62,000 nucleotides of DNA from NCBI GenBank assembly GCA_037447655.1, contig JBBHKE010000144.1:1-62000 (forward strand), in the 5' to 3' direction. This DNA comes from Zygnema cylindricum. Taxonomy: Eukaryota; Streptophyta; Zygnematophyceae; Zygnematales; Zygnemataceae. Position numbers and translations under genes: made by a program. The stretch's first letter is position 1, and each line of letters starts with the position of its first letter. The notes beneath the pieces are model-generated. The model worked only from the letters and a program-made list of their open reading frames with translations. It searched no databases and was not told where the DNA came from. Shown here piece after piece: positions 34,401 to 45,376 of the stretch.

Positions 34401-37400
34401 ACTATACGATTATGTTAAACAGGATTTCCTGTATAATTACAGGGCAATATCGCCAGTAAAATTGCGTACGGATAACTACCCTACGACCCAGGAGACGAAT
34501 TAACATGTTGAGTAGAAACAGCTTAACTGTACCACGAGAGACAGGCATACCTCCCAAGTGTCCACCATAATGAACGGCGAGTCCTGGGCTGCCAGCTGGC
34601 ACATCCGAACTCGGTGTTCGGAAGTTGCGAGCCCCTATGTTCAGCTCCACCCCCACCGACAATTTCCAAAACTATTTTCAAAAGCCACCTTAAATAAGGA
34701 GTCAACGTTGTACGCTCTGAAACTCTTTTTAGAAACCACCTTCAATAAGGAGTCGAAGTAGGATGCTCTGAAATTCATTACAAAAGCCAGCCAGTCGTAC
34801 ACTCTAAAACTCTTTTCAAAAACCAACCATAAATAAGGAGTCAAAGTGGTTTGATTAAGAGAGCAAAAAATGCACGCATACTTTGCAAGCACGATGCACT
34901 TTGTTCGCACCAACAAGCATCGAGGATTCACCCTTTTTGACCTCAACAGGACGATTAACCACTTTATCGCACCCATTTTGATGATGATTTCCTGCCTTTT
35001 CAGTTACATTCCAACATAACTTCAGACAGGACAGCATCCGTTTAAAACATTGGTAGTCATGTTCTGAAATCCAAAAAAATGACGAGAGCTTTCATTATCA
35101 CTAAACCGTGAATCGTTATTAGCATTAATAACACTAATTAGATCCCGGTAGTAACACCGGGACCAAAATAACACCAATATAAACCCCATGGTCATAATTT
35201 CTTTAATCTACTAACAGTCATGGTGTACCCTAAATGTAAACTTGTAGCTTTTATATATACAGCATGAAGCATGTAACAACGTTTTGACCTAGAGCACGTT
35301 CCGAAAGCCAAGTTATTTGCTCCAGCACTATAAATGAGCAATCTTTCCATGACAACCGCCGACACAAATATCTACTTTTAGCCAATCCTTCAGCTTTTTG
35401 TCCAGCGAAAAGGTGTAAACAAGAACTTGCCGCTTTTTTGTATGCACCATTCACAGGAGATATGTAGGCACCAATGACATCATAACCCTCATTCAAAAGG
35501 GTCTCCCGGGCCAACTCTGAGCCAAAAGAAATTAAAAAGACCTACGGATTAGAAAATAACCATGGGAATGAATATACAAGAAAAAAAGTTCGACCTCAGA
35601 ATGTAGCAGCAGTTTGATATTGTTGCAAAACAGCATTAAATGATTTGATGAACACAAGAGGAAGGTCATTTAGCTCCTCTTCAAAGAAAGTCGACCCAGA
35701 CCCCATTCCATGTTTACACATTTCCTACATTCATTTCCTACATTCAACTGGGTTAAAACACACACATGAATGGTTAAACATACAATCGAATGATTGACTG
35801 TATGTTTAACTGTAAGTTGGTATACGCAGCATGGTTAATTGAATGGTTGAGTGTATGTTTAATAGTAAGGTTGTAAAAGCTACATGGTTAATTGAATGGC
35901 TGAGGGTATGTTTACTTGTAAGGTTCTATGCTACATGGTTAATCAAATGGCTGAGTCTATGTTTGAATGTAAGGTTGTAACTGCTAGATGGTAGTGTAAG
36001 TTTGATTGTAGGGTTGTATGAGCTACATGGTTAATCGAATGGTTGAGTGTATTTTTTACTGTAAGGTTGTATGAACTACATGGTTAACCAGACAGCTGAG
36101 TGCATGTTTAATCGTAAGGTTGTATGAGCTACATGGTTAATCAAATGGTTGAGTATATGTGCACCTGAAAAGCTTTATTGGCTACATGTTCAATCGAATG
36201 GTCGAGCTATGACTAACTGTAAGGTTGTGTGAGCTACATGGTTAATTGAATGGTTGAGAGTATGTTTGATCGTAAGGTTGTAAGATAGCAACATGGTTAA
36301 ACAAATGGCTGAGCGTATGTTTGATGGTAAGGTTGTATGAGCTACATGGTTAATTGAATGGTTGAGTGTAGTTTTAATCAAATGGTTGAGTATATGTTCA
36401 GCTGAAAAGCTTTATTGGCTATGTTTCATCGAATGGTCGAGTGTATGTTTAACTGTAAGGTTGTGTGGAGGTCGAGTGTATGTTTAACTGTAAGGTTGTG
36501 TGGGTACATGAATGGTTGAGAGTAAGTTTGATTATAAGGTTGTAAGATAGCAACATGGTTAAACAAATGGCTGAGCATATGTTTAACTGTAAGGTTGTAT
36601 GAGCTACACGGTTAATCAAATGGCTGAGATACGTTTAATTGTAAAGTTGTGTGCTTTCTCCCCTCACCGAGCATGCGAAGATGCATAAAAGTGGGCGGAT
36701 TGAAGCTTCCAGCGGATAAGAGCACAACTTGCTCCTTCCTGGAGACTCAATATCAGGCGCCCAAACCCACCCAGTTTAGAACAATAGGCCATAGAAATAA
36801 ATGCAACAAGTTGTGCAAAATATATACTTAACGGTTGTGATATCATTATAATCAGAGATACTAGAGCTGCATTGAAGAACGTAGATTAAAGGTCCTTTCA
36901 TTCGAAACGGGGATTGCAGAAACTAAAACATGTAGTTGACGTATTAACTCTTGCATACAACAAAAAGTAGCAAGATATAAATCAATACTGGTTAGAGCAG
37001 AATCTCCCACCAGAGAATATCGAAAGCTATAAAAAAGGTATAAAATACACTCATTCCGACATACAAGACAGAAAATAACAACCTTCATTTTCAAAAGGTG
37101 AAGACCCCTTGCAAACAATACTGTGGTACAAACTGGTGATAAGATCGAGATGGTTAGAGTGTGACAACATTACCACAAGAGTAACTATAGGAACTGCTTC
37201 CTTTTCCCCTGCGACCACAATGTTTTCGCGACAACTTGCTTATTCTTGAACCTTTCTTCAGTAACTCAATCTACAAACTATCGTTTTCATGTGTCTTTAT
37301 ATCACGCAAGATAATCACCTTGAAGTAGCATTGGAAGGAACCCTTTGACAAGAAAGTTTATCGGTTGGAAGTTGCACGTGTACTTCTCCTGCAATTCCCC

Positions 37401-40371
37401 TCAAGCATCGGATGAGAGTTTGATTTGTGAACACTGAAACACTATGCAGAGTTTCACAGAAATACAAAAGCAAAAGAAAAACAGAAAGGAAAGGGAGGAA
37501 AATTCAAATGCCTTATGCTACATTCCTAGAAATGAGTTTTCGTGTTTTGGCCAGAAGATGAAAAAATAATGAAAAAATAATGAAAAAATAATGACAAAAT
37601 TTATTACAAAACTCCCTGTAGCAAAAATAACCATCCCTGAAATTACAGATGGATAAAAAGGCAATTATGACGATGAAAAGGTCCAGCAATAGATTTTTCT
37701 TCTTTGATATCTACAAATTGATACATTTGGGGAGAGGCTGAAACTAAAGGAGCACACATTCAGTCGTCTAGCAAATTCATAAGCATTAGAAGATAAGTAA
37801 GCTAATTACAGCACTGTGACAATACCATAAGCTCAGAGTTCAAAATGCACAACTTACCTGTAGTATCTTGAAGCACTTCATTAGACGTTACTTGCTTTGA
37901 AATCATTAAATTGCTTGTCGAATTGTGATTGTCTGCAGCAATGAAACAAGAAATGATAACATGCTTTTGCTTTTCCAGAGTTCACCATTATTTCATTTTA
38001 CCAGTTATCCTAGATTGACTACCCAAACAAAAACATCATAGTGACAATTGAAGCAGTTTTCATATTATCAGTTTAAGTCAAACTGACAACCCAGACAAAA
38101 ACACAGTAGTAGTGACAATTGAAGCGATTCTCATATTATCACTAATGTTAAACTGACAACCCCAACAAAACATCATAATATTAACAATCGAATCAGTTGC
38201 TGTCGTACATAATCACAGAGAAGGAAAGCCCCAGACGGCATTTTCACGAGCATTTTCAAATAACCGTTGTAGCAGTTCAGATAAGCTTTTTGTTTGCAAA
38301 TTGTGTCACTCCCTAGCCAAACAGCACATTGCGAGCATACTTTTTGTCCATTCAAAAAGAATGTAGAAGGCTAAGTTTTCCAGAACCTATGTCTGGGAAA
38401 AACAGATAATCTATGTTTAGTAAAAAACTTGGATCATCGTGATCAAATAGCAGGTCTAACTCAATCTTAGACAAACATCAACAAAACGTTGACAAGTTTG
38501 GTCAATTGATGTGCTTTGGCCAAGAAAAGTACACAAGAACACAACTTAGTGGGACAGAATGCAGGTTTACCTCACAAGCAGAAAGTAAGATGTCTATCTG
38601 GACGAGGAAGAGGAAAAGAGAAGATTTGAACATTTGAGCAAAACCGTCAACTATGAAAACAACTCCGTACAAAGGATTGTTTTACAAGTAAATAGGCACA
38701 CACACTAAATAGCATTTTTAACCGAGCACTCAAATACATCAACTGCAAACTTAATTGACTCTTTACAACATTTTTCATACAGATAATAGTTTCACATAGA
38801 GAACAATAGGAAAGTGCTGCTGACCATCTCTTGTGAATGCTGAAAAAAACCCTTCGTCAACTGAAACATTTGCATTTCTTGTAGCATTTTCATCCACATC
38901 CGCTTCACATTTCACTTGCGAAAGTAGAAATGCACCGGCAAAAACTGCAAAACTTGCTGTTCGGAAGCTTCGTAAAACGTTCCCGTCTTCAATTCTTGAA
39001 TATGGAGAAAGTGGTGAGGGCAAAGAAACCAGTCCTACAAAGCCTGCAGATTGAGTAGCAAAAAAGAACACATCAGGCTGTCAGAAAACAGAAATACAAA
39101 TATTTGAGAAGTTAATGCATAACTGTCATGTTACTAGGATTCCAGATATTTTTTGTTGTATAAAAAATACCATAACGTTTTTCAGTGAAAACATAAATTA
39201 CATTTATATTTCATAAATTTCAATCAACTTTGTCACCTGCGTTTTCAGCACATTGCATGTTGTATGAACATGGAATTAAGGTAACACCCAATGCATTGGA
39301 AACAGCTGTACTTTGAGATAATTGCAAAAAATGACAAAACCAAACTGTAAATGAATAAAATGAAAAAAGTGTGGTCAATTCCCGGTGAATAAGAAACAAA
39401 CGAGAGCATAATCTATAAAAATTCCTCATGTGTTCCCAACGTTCACATGTATTGTAGACATTATCCCAATCCATGAAAAAAGATCGGTAAATCTCATCAC
39501 AGCAACTGCCTTGTACCACTTTATACGAATGGAATAATGATTTTTCCAATAAAATTTCATTTTGACGTGAACTCGAACACCATTTGAATATTCAACCTTC
39601 TGTGCAATCGTGCTTTGGGCCTCATCCAGTGTGGCATGTATTTCCATAAAATCTTAAGAAACTGTCAATGTGGATCAAAAAAAATACGCGAGCTTCGTTT
39701 CATTGGTCCATAGCGGCAATCTTTAGTTATTCTGGGATACACATCACACATGGCTGAGGCCCATACTTTTTCACACTAATTATTATTGGTCGCCCTGATT
39801 TTTGTCCATCCGTTCAGTTTTTCATTTCACAAATCCTTACAGTTGAAGCAAAAGGAAAAGCTTAAACGTGTAGAGCACTATTGATGTCTTCATCTCCCCA
39901 AAGAGATTTTTCTTCTCTGCCTCTCTTTCTCTTTTCTAAACATTGAGAGTCTCCAACCCTGAACTTTCCATCACCACTTCGATGAACATGACAGCTTTTA
40001 CGGAAGCATACGGTTGCGTGAATCCACTGCTGCAGTACGATTCAAGAAAACAAAATTACAGTTGCAACAAGACGTACGGATGCTTAGCAGCAGATACGAT
40101 TCGATACGATTACCTTGTACAAATGCGCTGTGTAAAACGCTACGAAGCATAGAACGGACACTAAGGTACAAATGAGGTGCAAATCATTCTCTTAAATAAA
40201 ACTAAAGTACTCACTGCGCGCGTCAGGCCGCGCACTAATGCCCGGCGGACCGGATTGGGAAAGAGGGCAGTCCGCGCTTCCAAGAGAAGCTGACGTCAGC
40301 GGGCGCCTTAAGCACCCGGGAGAGAGGTTCATGTACGGAGCCAGCCGTCTGGCAGACAACCTCACTGCCAT
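31452..40371 (-). CDS. NMNAT: Nicotinamide/nicotinate mononucleotide adenylyltransferase (11 exons, about 375 aa)
   Basis: Joins NMN or NaMN to ATP, the central step of NAD synthesis. Exons (minus strand): 40371-40215, 39043-38825, 37932-37858, about 36745-36668, 35516-35431, 34634-34551, 33994-33910, 33756-33677, 33461-33360, 32681-32623, 31554-31452; phases join and total 376 codons. Catalytic domain from about residue 155: GSFNPPTFMHLRM (nucleotidyltransferase signature), GAYISPVNGAYKK, SEHRVRMCQLAAQD and FIMVDTWE, VLVCGADLLESFGVPGVW, YGIVCITRGG, and ISATKLRQNISRGLSIKYL (ISSTxxR-type motif). Introns at 35430-34635 and 32622-31555 start with GC. Exon 4's acceptor is ambiguous: 36745 (phase-matched), 36734 with an extra 35 bp exon at 37208-37174, or 36738. 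The first 150 residues have no counterpart in Arabidopsis NMNAT: an Arg/Ser-rich, acid-poor start (MAVRLSARRLAPYM) and a hydrophobic stretch (ASFAVFAGAFLL). The start ATG follows an in-frame TAG. Confidence 0.9.
31705..32402. mobile_element. D-type inverted-repeat element inside NMNAT terminal intron
   Basis: Begins TAGTGTTGTATATCGA and ends TCGATATACAACACTA, a good terminal inverted repeat flanked by TA. It lies wholly within the GC-AG intron 32622-31555. The interior has GATATCG motifs and no ORF. Confidence 0.85.
35766..36648. repeat. Minisatellite, about 53 bp unit, in an NMNAT intron
   Basis: About 17 degenerate copies of a unit containing GCTACATGGTTAAT(C/T)GAATGG, TTGAGTGTATGTTTAACTG and TAAGGTTGTATGA, in the intron between the GSFNPPT exon and the ISPVNGAYKK exon. 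Unit length varies by small indels. There are no unique spacers, so it is not CRISPR-like. Confidence 0.93.
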
Positions 40372-40933
40372 CGCCGTGAGGTCCAGCTCTCTGGCTCTCC
40401 CTGTCGTCTGTCTCTACAGCCCCAATGCATCCCGGTACAGTCTGGCAAATGATGGAGAGAGATAGAGCGGAACATTCAGACGAGAATGAGAATCTATGCC
40501 ACTTTGGGGTCAGCATAAAGTAGGGTTGTCGTAGGAGTGGCGCACTGACACGAGGGTCACCTTTTTGGCAGCATTTAAACGTCCGTACTGTACTTGTATT
40601 GCAATACTGTACTGTGGTTGAAACTTTTTGCTTTTTGCTTTGTCGGTGAAACCGTTGCTGCTACTCGTAACGAACGCCTTGTTCACAACTTCAAACTCGA
40701 GACTGGCCTTATATAACTACAGATTTAATTCCTTATGTTTACGAGGTTTTCAGGTGAGACAAAGATCACCTGTGAAATGGTATTTGACGTACGCTTTTTG
40801 TGGCCGCACTGGCCAATCATCGGTGCAGTTCTAAAGCAGAACGTACGTTTGCAATCAAATAATTAAATAATCCAATTCTGTGCGAATAAATGATTAGTGC
40901 GCCCGTAAAGACATATAACATACGTGTAAATTC
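40372..40933 (-). promoter_or_regulatory. NMNAT upstream region
   Basis: About 560 bp between the NMNAT start codon and the D-type element at 40934. It is more GC-rich next to the gene than the flanking DNA, and no TATA box is obvious. I infer the promoter lies here from position only. Confidence 0.4.
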
Positions 40934-41762
40934 TAGTGTTGGGTATCGAGGACCGTTTGCCGAAATTCGATATATATCGAATTTCAGGTACCCGATAATC
41001 GATATATCACTTCGATATATCGAATTTCAAACTATCGCGATGTATTGCCGATATATCGCCAATATATCGTATCGTCAATATATCGAAGCTAAAAAAAATA
41101 AAAATCCCACAGGTTTTCAAAGTCTCGTGACTTCGGACAAAGTGACTGTAAAATCTTTGCCGGAAAGAAATACGGTTTTTTCCTGAAAGTCAGCAGAGTG
41201 AAGGAGATCTCTGAGGTACATTGACGAGGTACACTTGTGAAGTACACGTACGTAATATGCAGGTACGATTTTTCTGACGAAAATGGTCAGTTTCGAGATA
41301 TTCGATGATTTTTGAGATTTGGTAGTCAGCTTACGTGGAGCCACTCATATCAGAACACGTATGTAATACTTTTTGACAAAAGATACGCGATGTACCCGAG
41401 GCCTCTGTAATACATAAATTTTGCTGTGCGTACTATTACAGAGACCTCCTCGTGTAACCATACCCCAAATAATTAATCATTACAATTTCAGAATTAGTAC
41501 TTTTTTGTCGGTTACATTTTGCGGCGTCTACATTTAAGTCACGGAACGAAAATCACGGTGTACGTAGCGTATTAGACAATTTGACTTTTTCGCTAAAATA
41601 ACATATTATATAAAAAAATAAAAAAATAAAAAAAAAAGTACTATATATCGCGATGGTTTATGTTGGTCTCGGTACGATATATCGAGGATCGTGCTCGATC
41701 GATATTCGATATATCGAATATCGAGATTATCGCGATATAAATTTATCCGATACCCAACACTA
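40934..41762. mobile_element. D-type inverted-repeat element
   Basis: Begins TAGTGTTGGGTATCGAGGAC and ends CCGATACCCAACACTA. Arms are full of CGATATATCG. It shares its final TA with the first TA of the A-type element starting at 41761. No ORF of note. Confidence 0.88.
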
Positions 41763-42265
41763 CACCGCGCATCGTAATTAGAGTAATGAAAAAATTAGAG
41801 TAAAAAAAGAGAAAAAAATAATTAGAGTAATTTACTTTAATTTATGTGATAGAACTGTTTCAAAAAGGAATTTACTCTAATTTATGCGGTGTACTCTAAT
41901 TTGGCAAGCTAATATCCTCTACTTTAAATAAGGTATTCGTACAGAATCTGAAAAAACGTACAGTTTATCGTCACTATGACGTTTTCACTACGCGGTTTGT
42001 TAAAACGCATTTACATGATAATGACCTGTTTTAAATCATTATTTGTACTTTTTTACTTATAGAAGTACAATTTTGCACGGTCGGACGTCGTCCGTACTCC
42101 ACACTATTTAAAATGAACCTATATTATAATTAAAAATGCTAATTAAACCTTACCTTAAATAGCATAATGAAAAAATTAGAATCATTTACTCTATTTGATG
42201 TGATAGAGTCGAAATTTCGAGCGACCGAATTAGAGTAATTTACTCTAATTACGATTCGCGGTGTA
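41761..42265. mobile_element. A-type inverted-repeat element (full length, 505 bp)
   Basis: Left end TACACCGCGCATCGTAATTA, right end TAATTACGATTCGCGGTGTA. The body includes TTTACTCTAATTTATG, GTACAGTTTATCGTCACTATG and GTCCGTACTCCACACTATTTA. Closely related to 44541-45025 (inverted) and 52836-53341 (inverted). No ORF, so non-autonomous. Confidence 0.92.
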
Positions 42266-42476
42266 GTAAATTCCCTACAGCTGCACTAAAAAGCAGTACA
42301 CCGTGAATCGATATTATTGTCAAAAAATAATTAGCGTTAAAAGGATGTTTCTTACCATATTACGGGTACGCTAACTGTCGTCAAGGTAACTCTAAGGAAA
42401 AATACATTGTTATTAACGTTACTCTGGGTTAAATGACCTAAAACCAACAAAACAATGATAACCAAGGGGTGCGTCT

Positions 42477-43236
42477 CCATGTACTTGAAACTTAGAGAAA
42501 AAACTTTGTTTTTTAGCGCAGATCCGGCGGACCCGGATTTTGGGTGTCCCTATGTGTAACAACGACATAGTTACTTAAGCGTGTGACGATTGTATATGTT
42601 GACAATGCTCGTGACGGCTGTCAACGTCTACAATCTGTGATGACGCACGCTATTTTTTGTAGCAGGTTGTGACGTCGCATGAGTTTTCGTGACATTCTAC
42701 ACGTACTGCCATCCAGCCTGTGCCGTTTCACGGTTGAGGAAGATGGACTTTGCCTTTGAGTCTCTTGTCCGCGCGACATGAAATGGCATCGGATCTCGAG
42801 ACCCCTGGCGAAATAAAATCCGTACCAGGCGCAAACGGACAAAACCAAACAAATTGTGTACTTTGGTTTGTCGTACCTGAACGCAAACGGACAAAACATA
42901 GCGGATCGTGCACTTTTCGTCGTCGCTTGAATTCTTTTGAAATTTCCAGGAAATTTCTTACACCTGCGACTACGTGTTTTTATTTGTTTTTCGAATAATC
43001 TTTGTTTTAAAACACATCTTCCCTGTGTTTTAAATAAAAGTTTGAAGATGACGTTTTTTGGCATGGCCATGGGTCGAAGAACACAAAACGACAATATGTA
43101 GTACACCTTAAATTCGATGATGACGCAAAATGTACTTCTCATTATTTCTTTTTTCTGTACGGTTGAAACTTACGCGGTACGGCTCTAAGGAAAACGACAG
43201 AAAAAAACCCTTACTTAGGCACATGGAGACGCACCC
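42477..43236. mobile_element. E-type inverted-repeat element, 760 bp
   Basis: Exact 16 bp terminal inverted repeats, GGGTGCGTCTCCATGT at 42477 and ACATGGAGACGCACCC ending at 43236. Internal sequence AATGCTCGTGACGG(C/T)TGTCAACGT near 42605 recurs inverted near 61170, and the 42515-42560 segment resembles the reverse of 61960-61999. It appears to be a shortened relative of the element around 60.6-61.9 kb. A 173-codon minus-strand frame inside shows no recognisable domain. Confidence 0.85.
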
Positions 43237-44540
43237 TAAGTTTTTCCGTTTTCTCCCCTCTTCACCCCAAAGTCACTCAAGGGTGCAAAAACATGTCATC
43301 GATAAGGTAGACTTCGCTGATCTTAAGAACTTTCTCAAGGCGACCCCTTCGTCAGAAGCACATGGTAGTCTTTGCTCTTGTTCAAGGCGAGGGACTAGAG
43401 CTTCGCCTGTTGCGACACTATTTTTTGCCACACATCGCTTATCTTCTAAAAAAAATATATAATGCGATATGTTTACACCTTAACTTATCGTGACCTTCGC
43501 TATTAAAGAAGCCCCGTTTCGTTCGCGGTTAACTTAAGATGAGTAAGGCGTCCATTTATTCCTTTGCTCGCACTGTAAGGAGCGAAAAATATTACATGTT
43601 GTGGTTTGAGGTGCAATAGTTTCAATTGAAAGCGAAGCAATACCTACTCAAGCATGAATTGTCCCATATGCCCCCCCATTACTCTCAATTTAAGGGTATT
43701 TACAACGAATGTTTTTACACAGAGCAAATATGAAAGTGGGTGACGTAGTCCTTACATAACCTAGTGGACCTTATATTTCCTCACAAGCGACATTGCATAC
43801 GGTCATCGCGAATTGAGATCCAACGGCCTCCAGGAACTACCCGTACTAAGACCTTTCTTTAAAGATGTTCCGAACAGTTGACTAGTATTTTAACAACTTC
43901 GAAAGCGATTGTGCTTATTGACCTTTTCAAGCTAGATAACTTAAGAACCCTTCCTCGCTTTTGATGTCGGTTTTGCACCCGCCAACGTATCTTTGTCGCC
44001 CATCAACGTGCCTAAGCTTTAACCTTTACTCGGTAGAGCACAATGGCGAATGATTGTTGTGGACTTCAAGACTTATTGACACCCAAGTCGGTGCGTATAG
44101 ATGATATTCGTAATTATAGCCTTTAGTGTGACATAGTGTTAGGCTCTGGGTCGATGGCCCATTTTTTATTTTGTTTTAGGTTACAGAGTAGTTTTAAGTG
44201 CTATTGTATTTGTGTATTTGTTTTTATAGCTTTCAGTTTTAGGTTTTTAGTTTTGCTTAACGATTGTTATGGTTGAAATATGTATGCACTTTCATCTTTT
44301 ACCTTTAATGATAGTCCACAATTTTACATTTCAATAGTGCTTCACACCTCGGCGGTTTTAACATGGCGTTTCTTTTTGGAAATAAAATATTATAATAGCG
44401 ATTAACGGTGTGCCGATGTACCGTCAGACTTGATGTACGAAAAGGTATTGCAACGTCGTATGTGGCTACCCCATTTGCAACCGTAATGCAAGCAAAAAAG
44501 TAAAAACCCCCCTATAATACGCATATTATTAAGGGATCAC
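43237..44540. other. Intergenic stretch, no gene recognised
   Basis: AT-rich, no long frame. It contains one decayed B-type right end (ATAGCGATTAACGGTGT near 44395-44412) and CGTAC-rich stretches. Confidence 0.45.
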
Positions 44541-45025
44541 TACACCGCGAATCGTAATTAGAGTAAATTACTCTAATTCGGTCGCTCGAAATTTCGACTC
44601 TATCACATGAAATAGAGTAAACGATTATAATTTTTTTATTATTCTATTTAAGGTAATGTTTAATTACGTTTTTAATTCTAATACAGGTTTATTTTAAATA
44701 GTGTGGAGTACGGACGACCTCCGACCGTGCAAAATTGTTCTTTATTAAGTAAAAAAGTACAAATAATGACTTAATACAGGCCGTTATCATGTTACTGCGT
44801 TTTAACAAACCGCGTTGTGCAAACGTCATAGTGACGATAAACTGTACGTTTTGCCAAATTCTATACGAATACCTTATTTACAGTAGAGGATATACTTAAA
44901 TAAATTTGAGTAAACTTCATAGTTGAAAAAGCTCTAACACATAAATTAGCGTTCATTACTCTAATTGTTATTTTTAGTGTTTGTACTCTAATTTTTTCAT
45001 TACTCTAATTACGATTCGCGGTGTA
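44541..45025. mobile_element. A-type inverted-repeat element, inverted, in FAP upstream region
   Basis: Begins TACACCGCGAATCGTAATTA and ends TAATTACGATTCGCGGTGTA. Body is the reverse of 41761-42265. Its right edge is 352 bp from the start codon of the fatty-acid-binding-protein gene, so it may lie in or next to that promoter. Confidence 0.92.
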
Positions 45026-45376
45026 CTGTAGTTGGAATTTCCCACACGTTTTCGCACTTTTTAACTACGGTACAGGGGAGAAACGGACCAGTTTCACAAA
45101 CTCTGGTTGGTTCCGCATTGCAAGGTGCCTGCCACGTGTAGCGTCACAATCGGCTTCGGCACCGACGGCAGAAAATGCACTAGAATATCGGATGACGTGG
45201 TTGCATGTAGATCCCCGATGTTTCGTAGTTCGCAACAGAACTGAACTAGGAACTGGAATCATATAAAACATCACGAGGGGACCCACACTGCACTAGACTC
45301 AAATTCAAAATTTTGATGTGACAGAAAAGAAAACTTCACATTCTTCGAAAAAAGAAGTGGAGCTGAAAATAGAGCC

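Noticed and set aside
34402-34705. Frames of 60-86 codons overlapping the NMNAT SEHRVRMC exon
   Set aside because: They are shadow frames; the true frame is the one giving GLATSEHRVRMCQL and VDTWE.
35766-36648. CRISPR-like regular repeats
   Set aside because: Units adjoin directly with no unique spacers, they diverge from each other, and they lie in a eukaryotic intron: a minisatellite.
40235-40516. 93-codon minus frame and 75-codon plus frame over NMNAT exon 1
   Set aside because: The presequence-like frame starting at 40371 is preferred because it joins in phase to exons 2 and 3 and ends at a consensus GTGAGT donor. The others do not splice onward.
42621-43142. 173-codon frame in the E-type element
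   Set aside because: Cys/Arg-rich, no motif, and it spans sequence that is non-coding in the related longer copy; likely chance.
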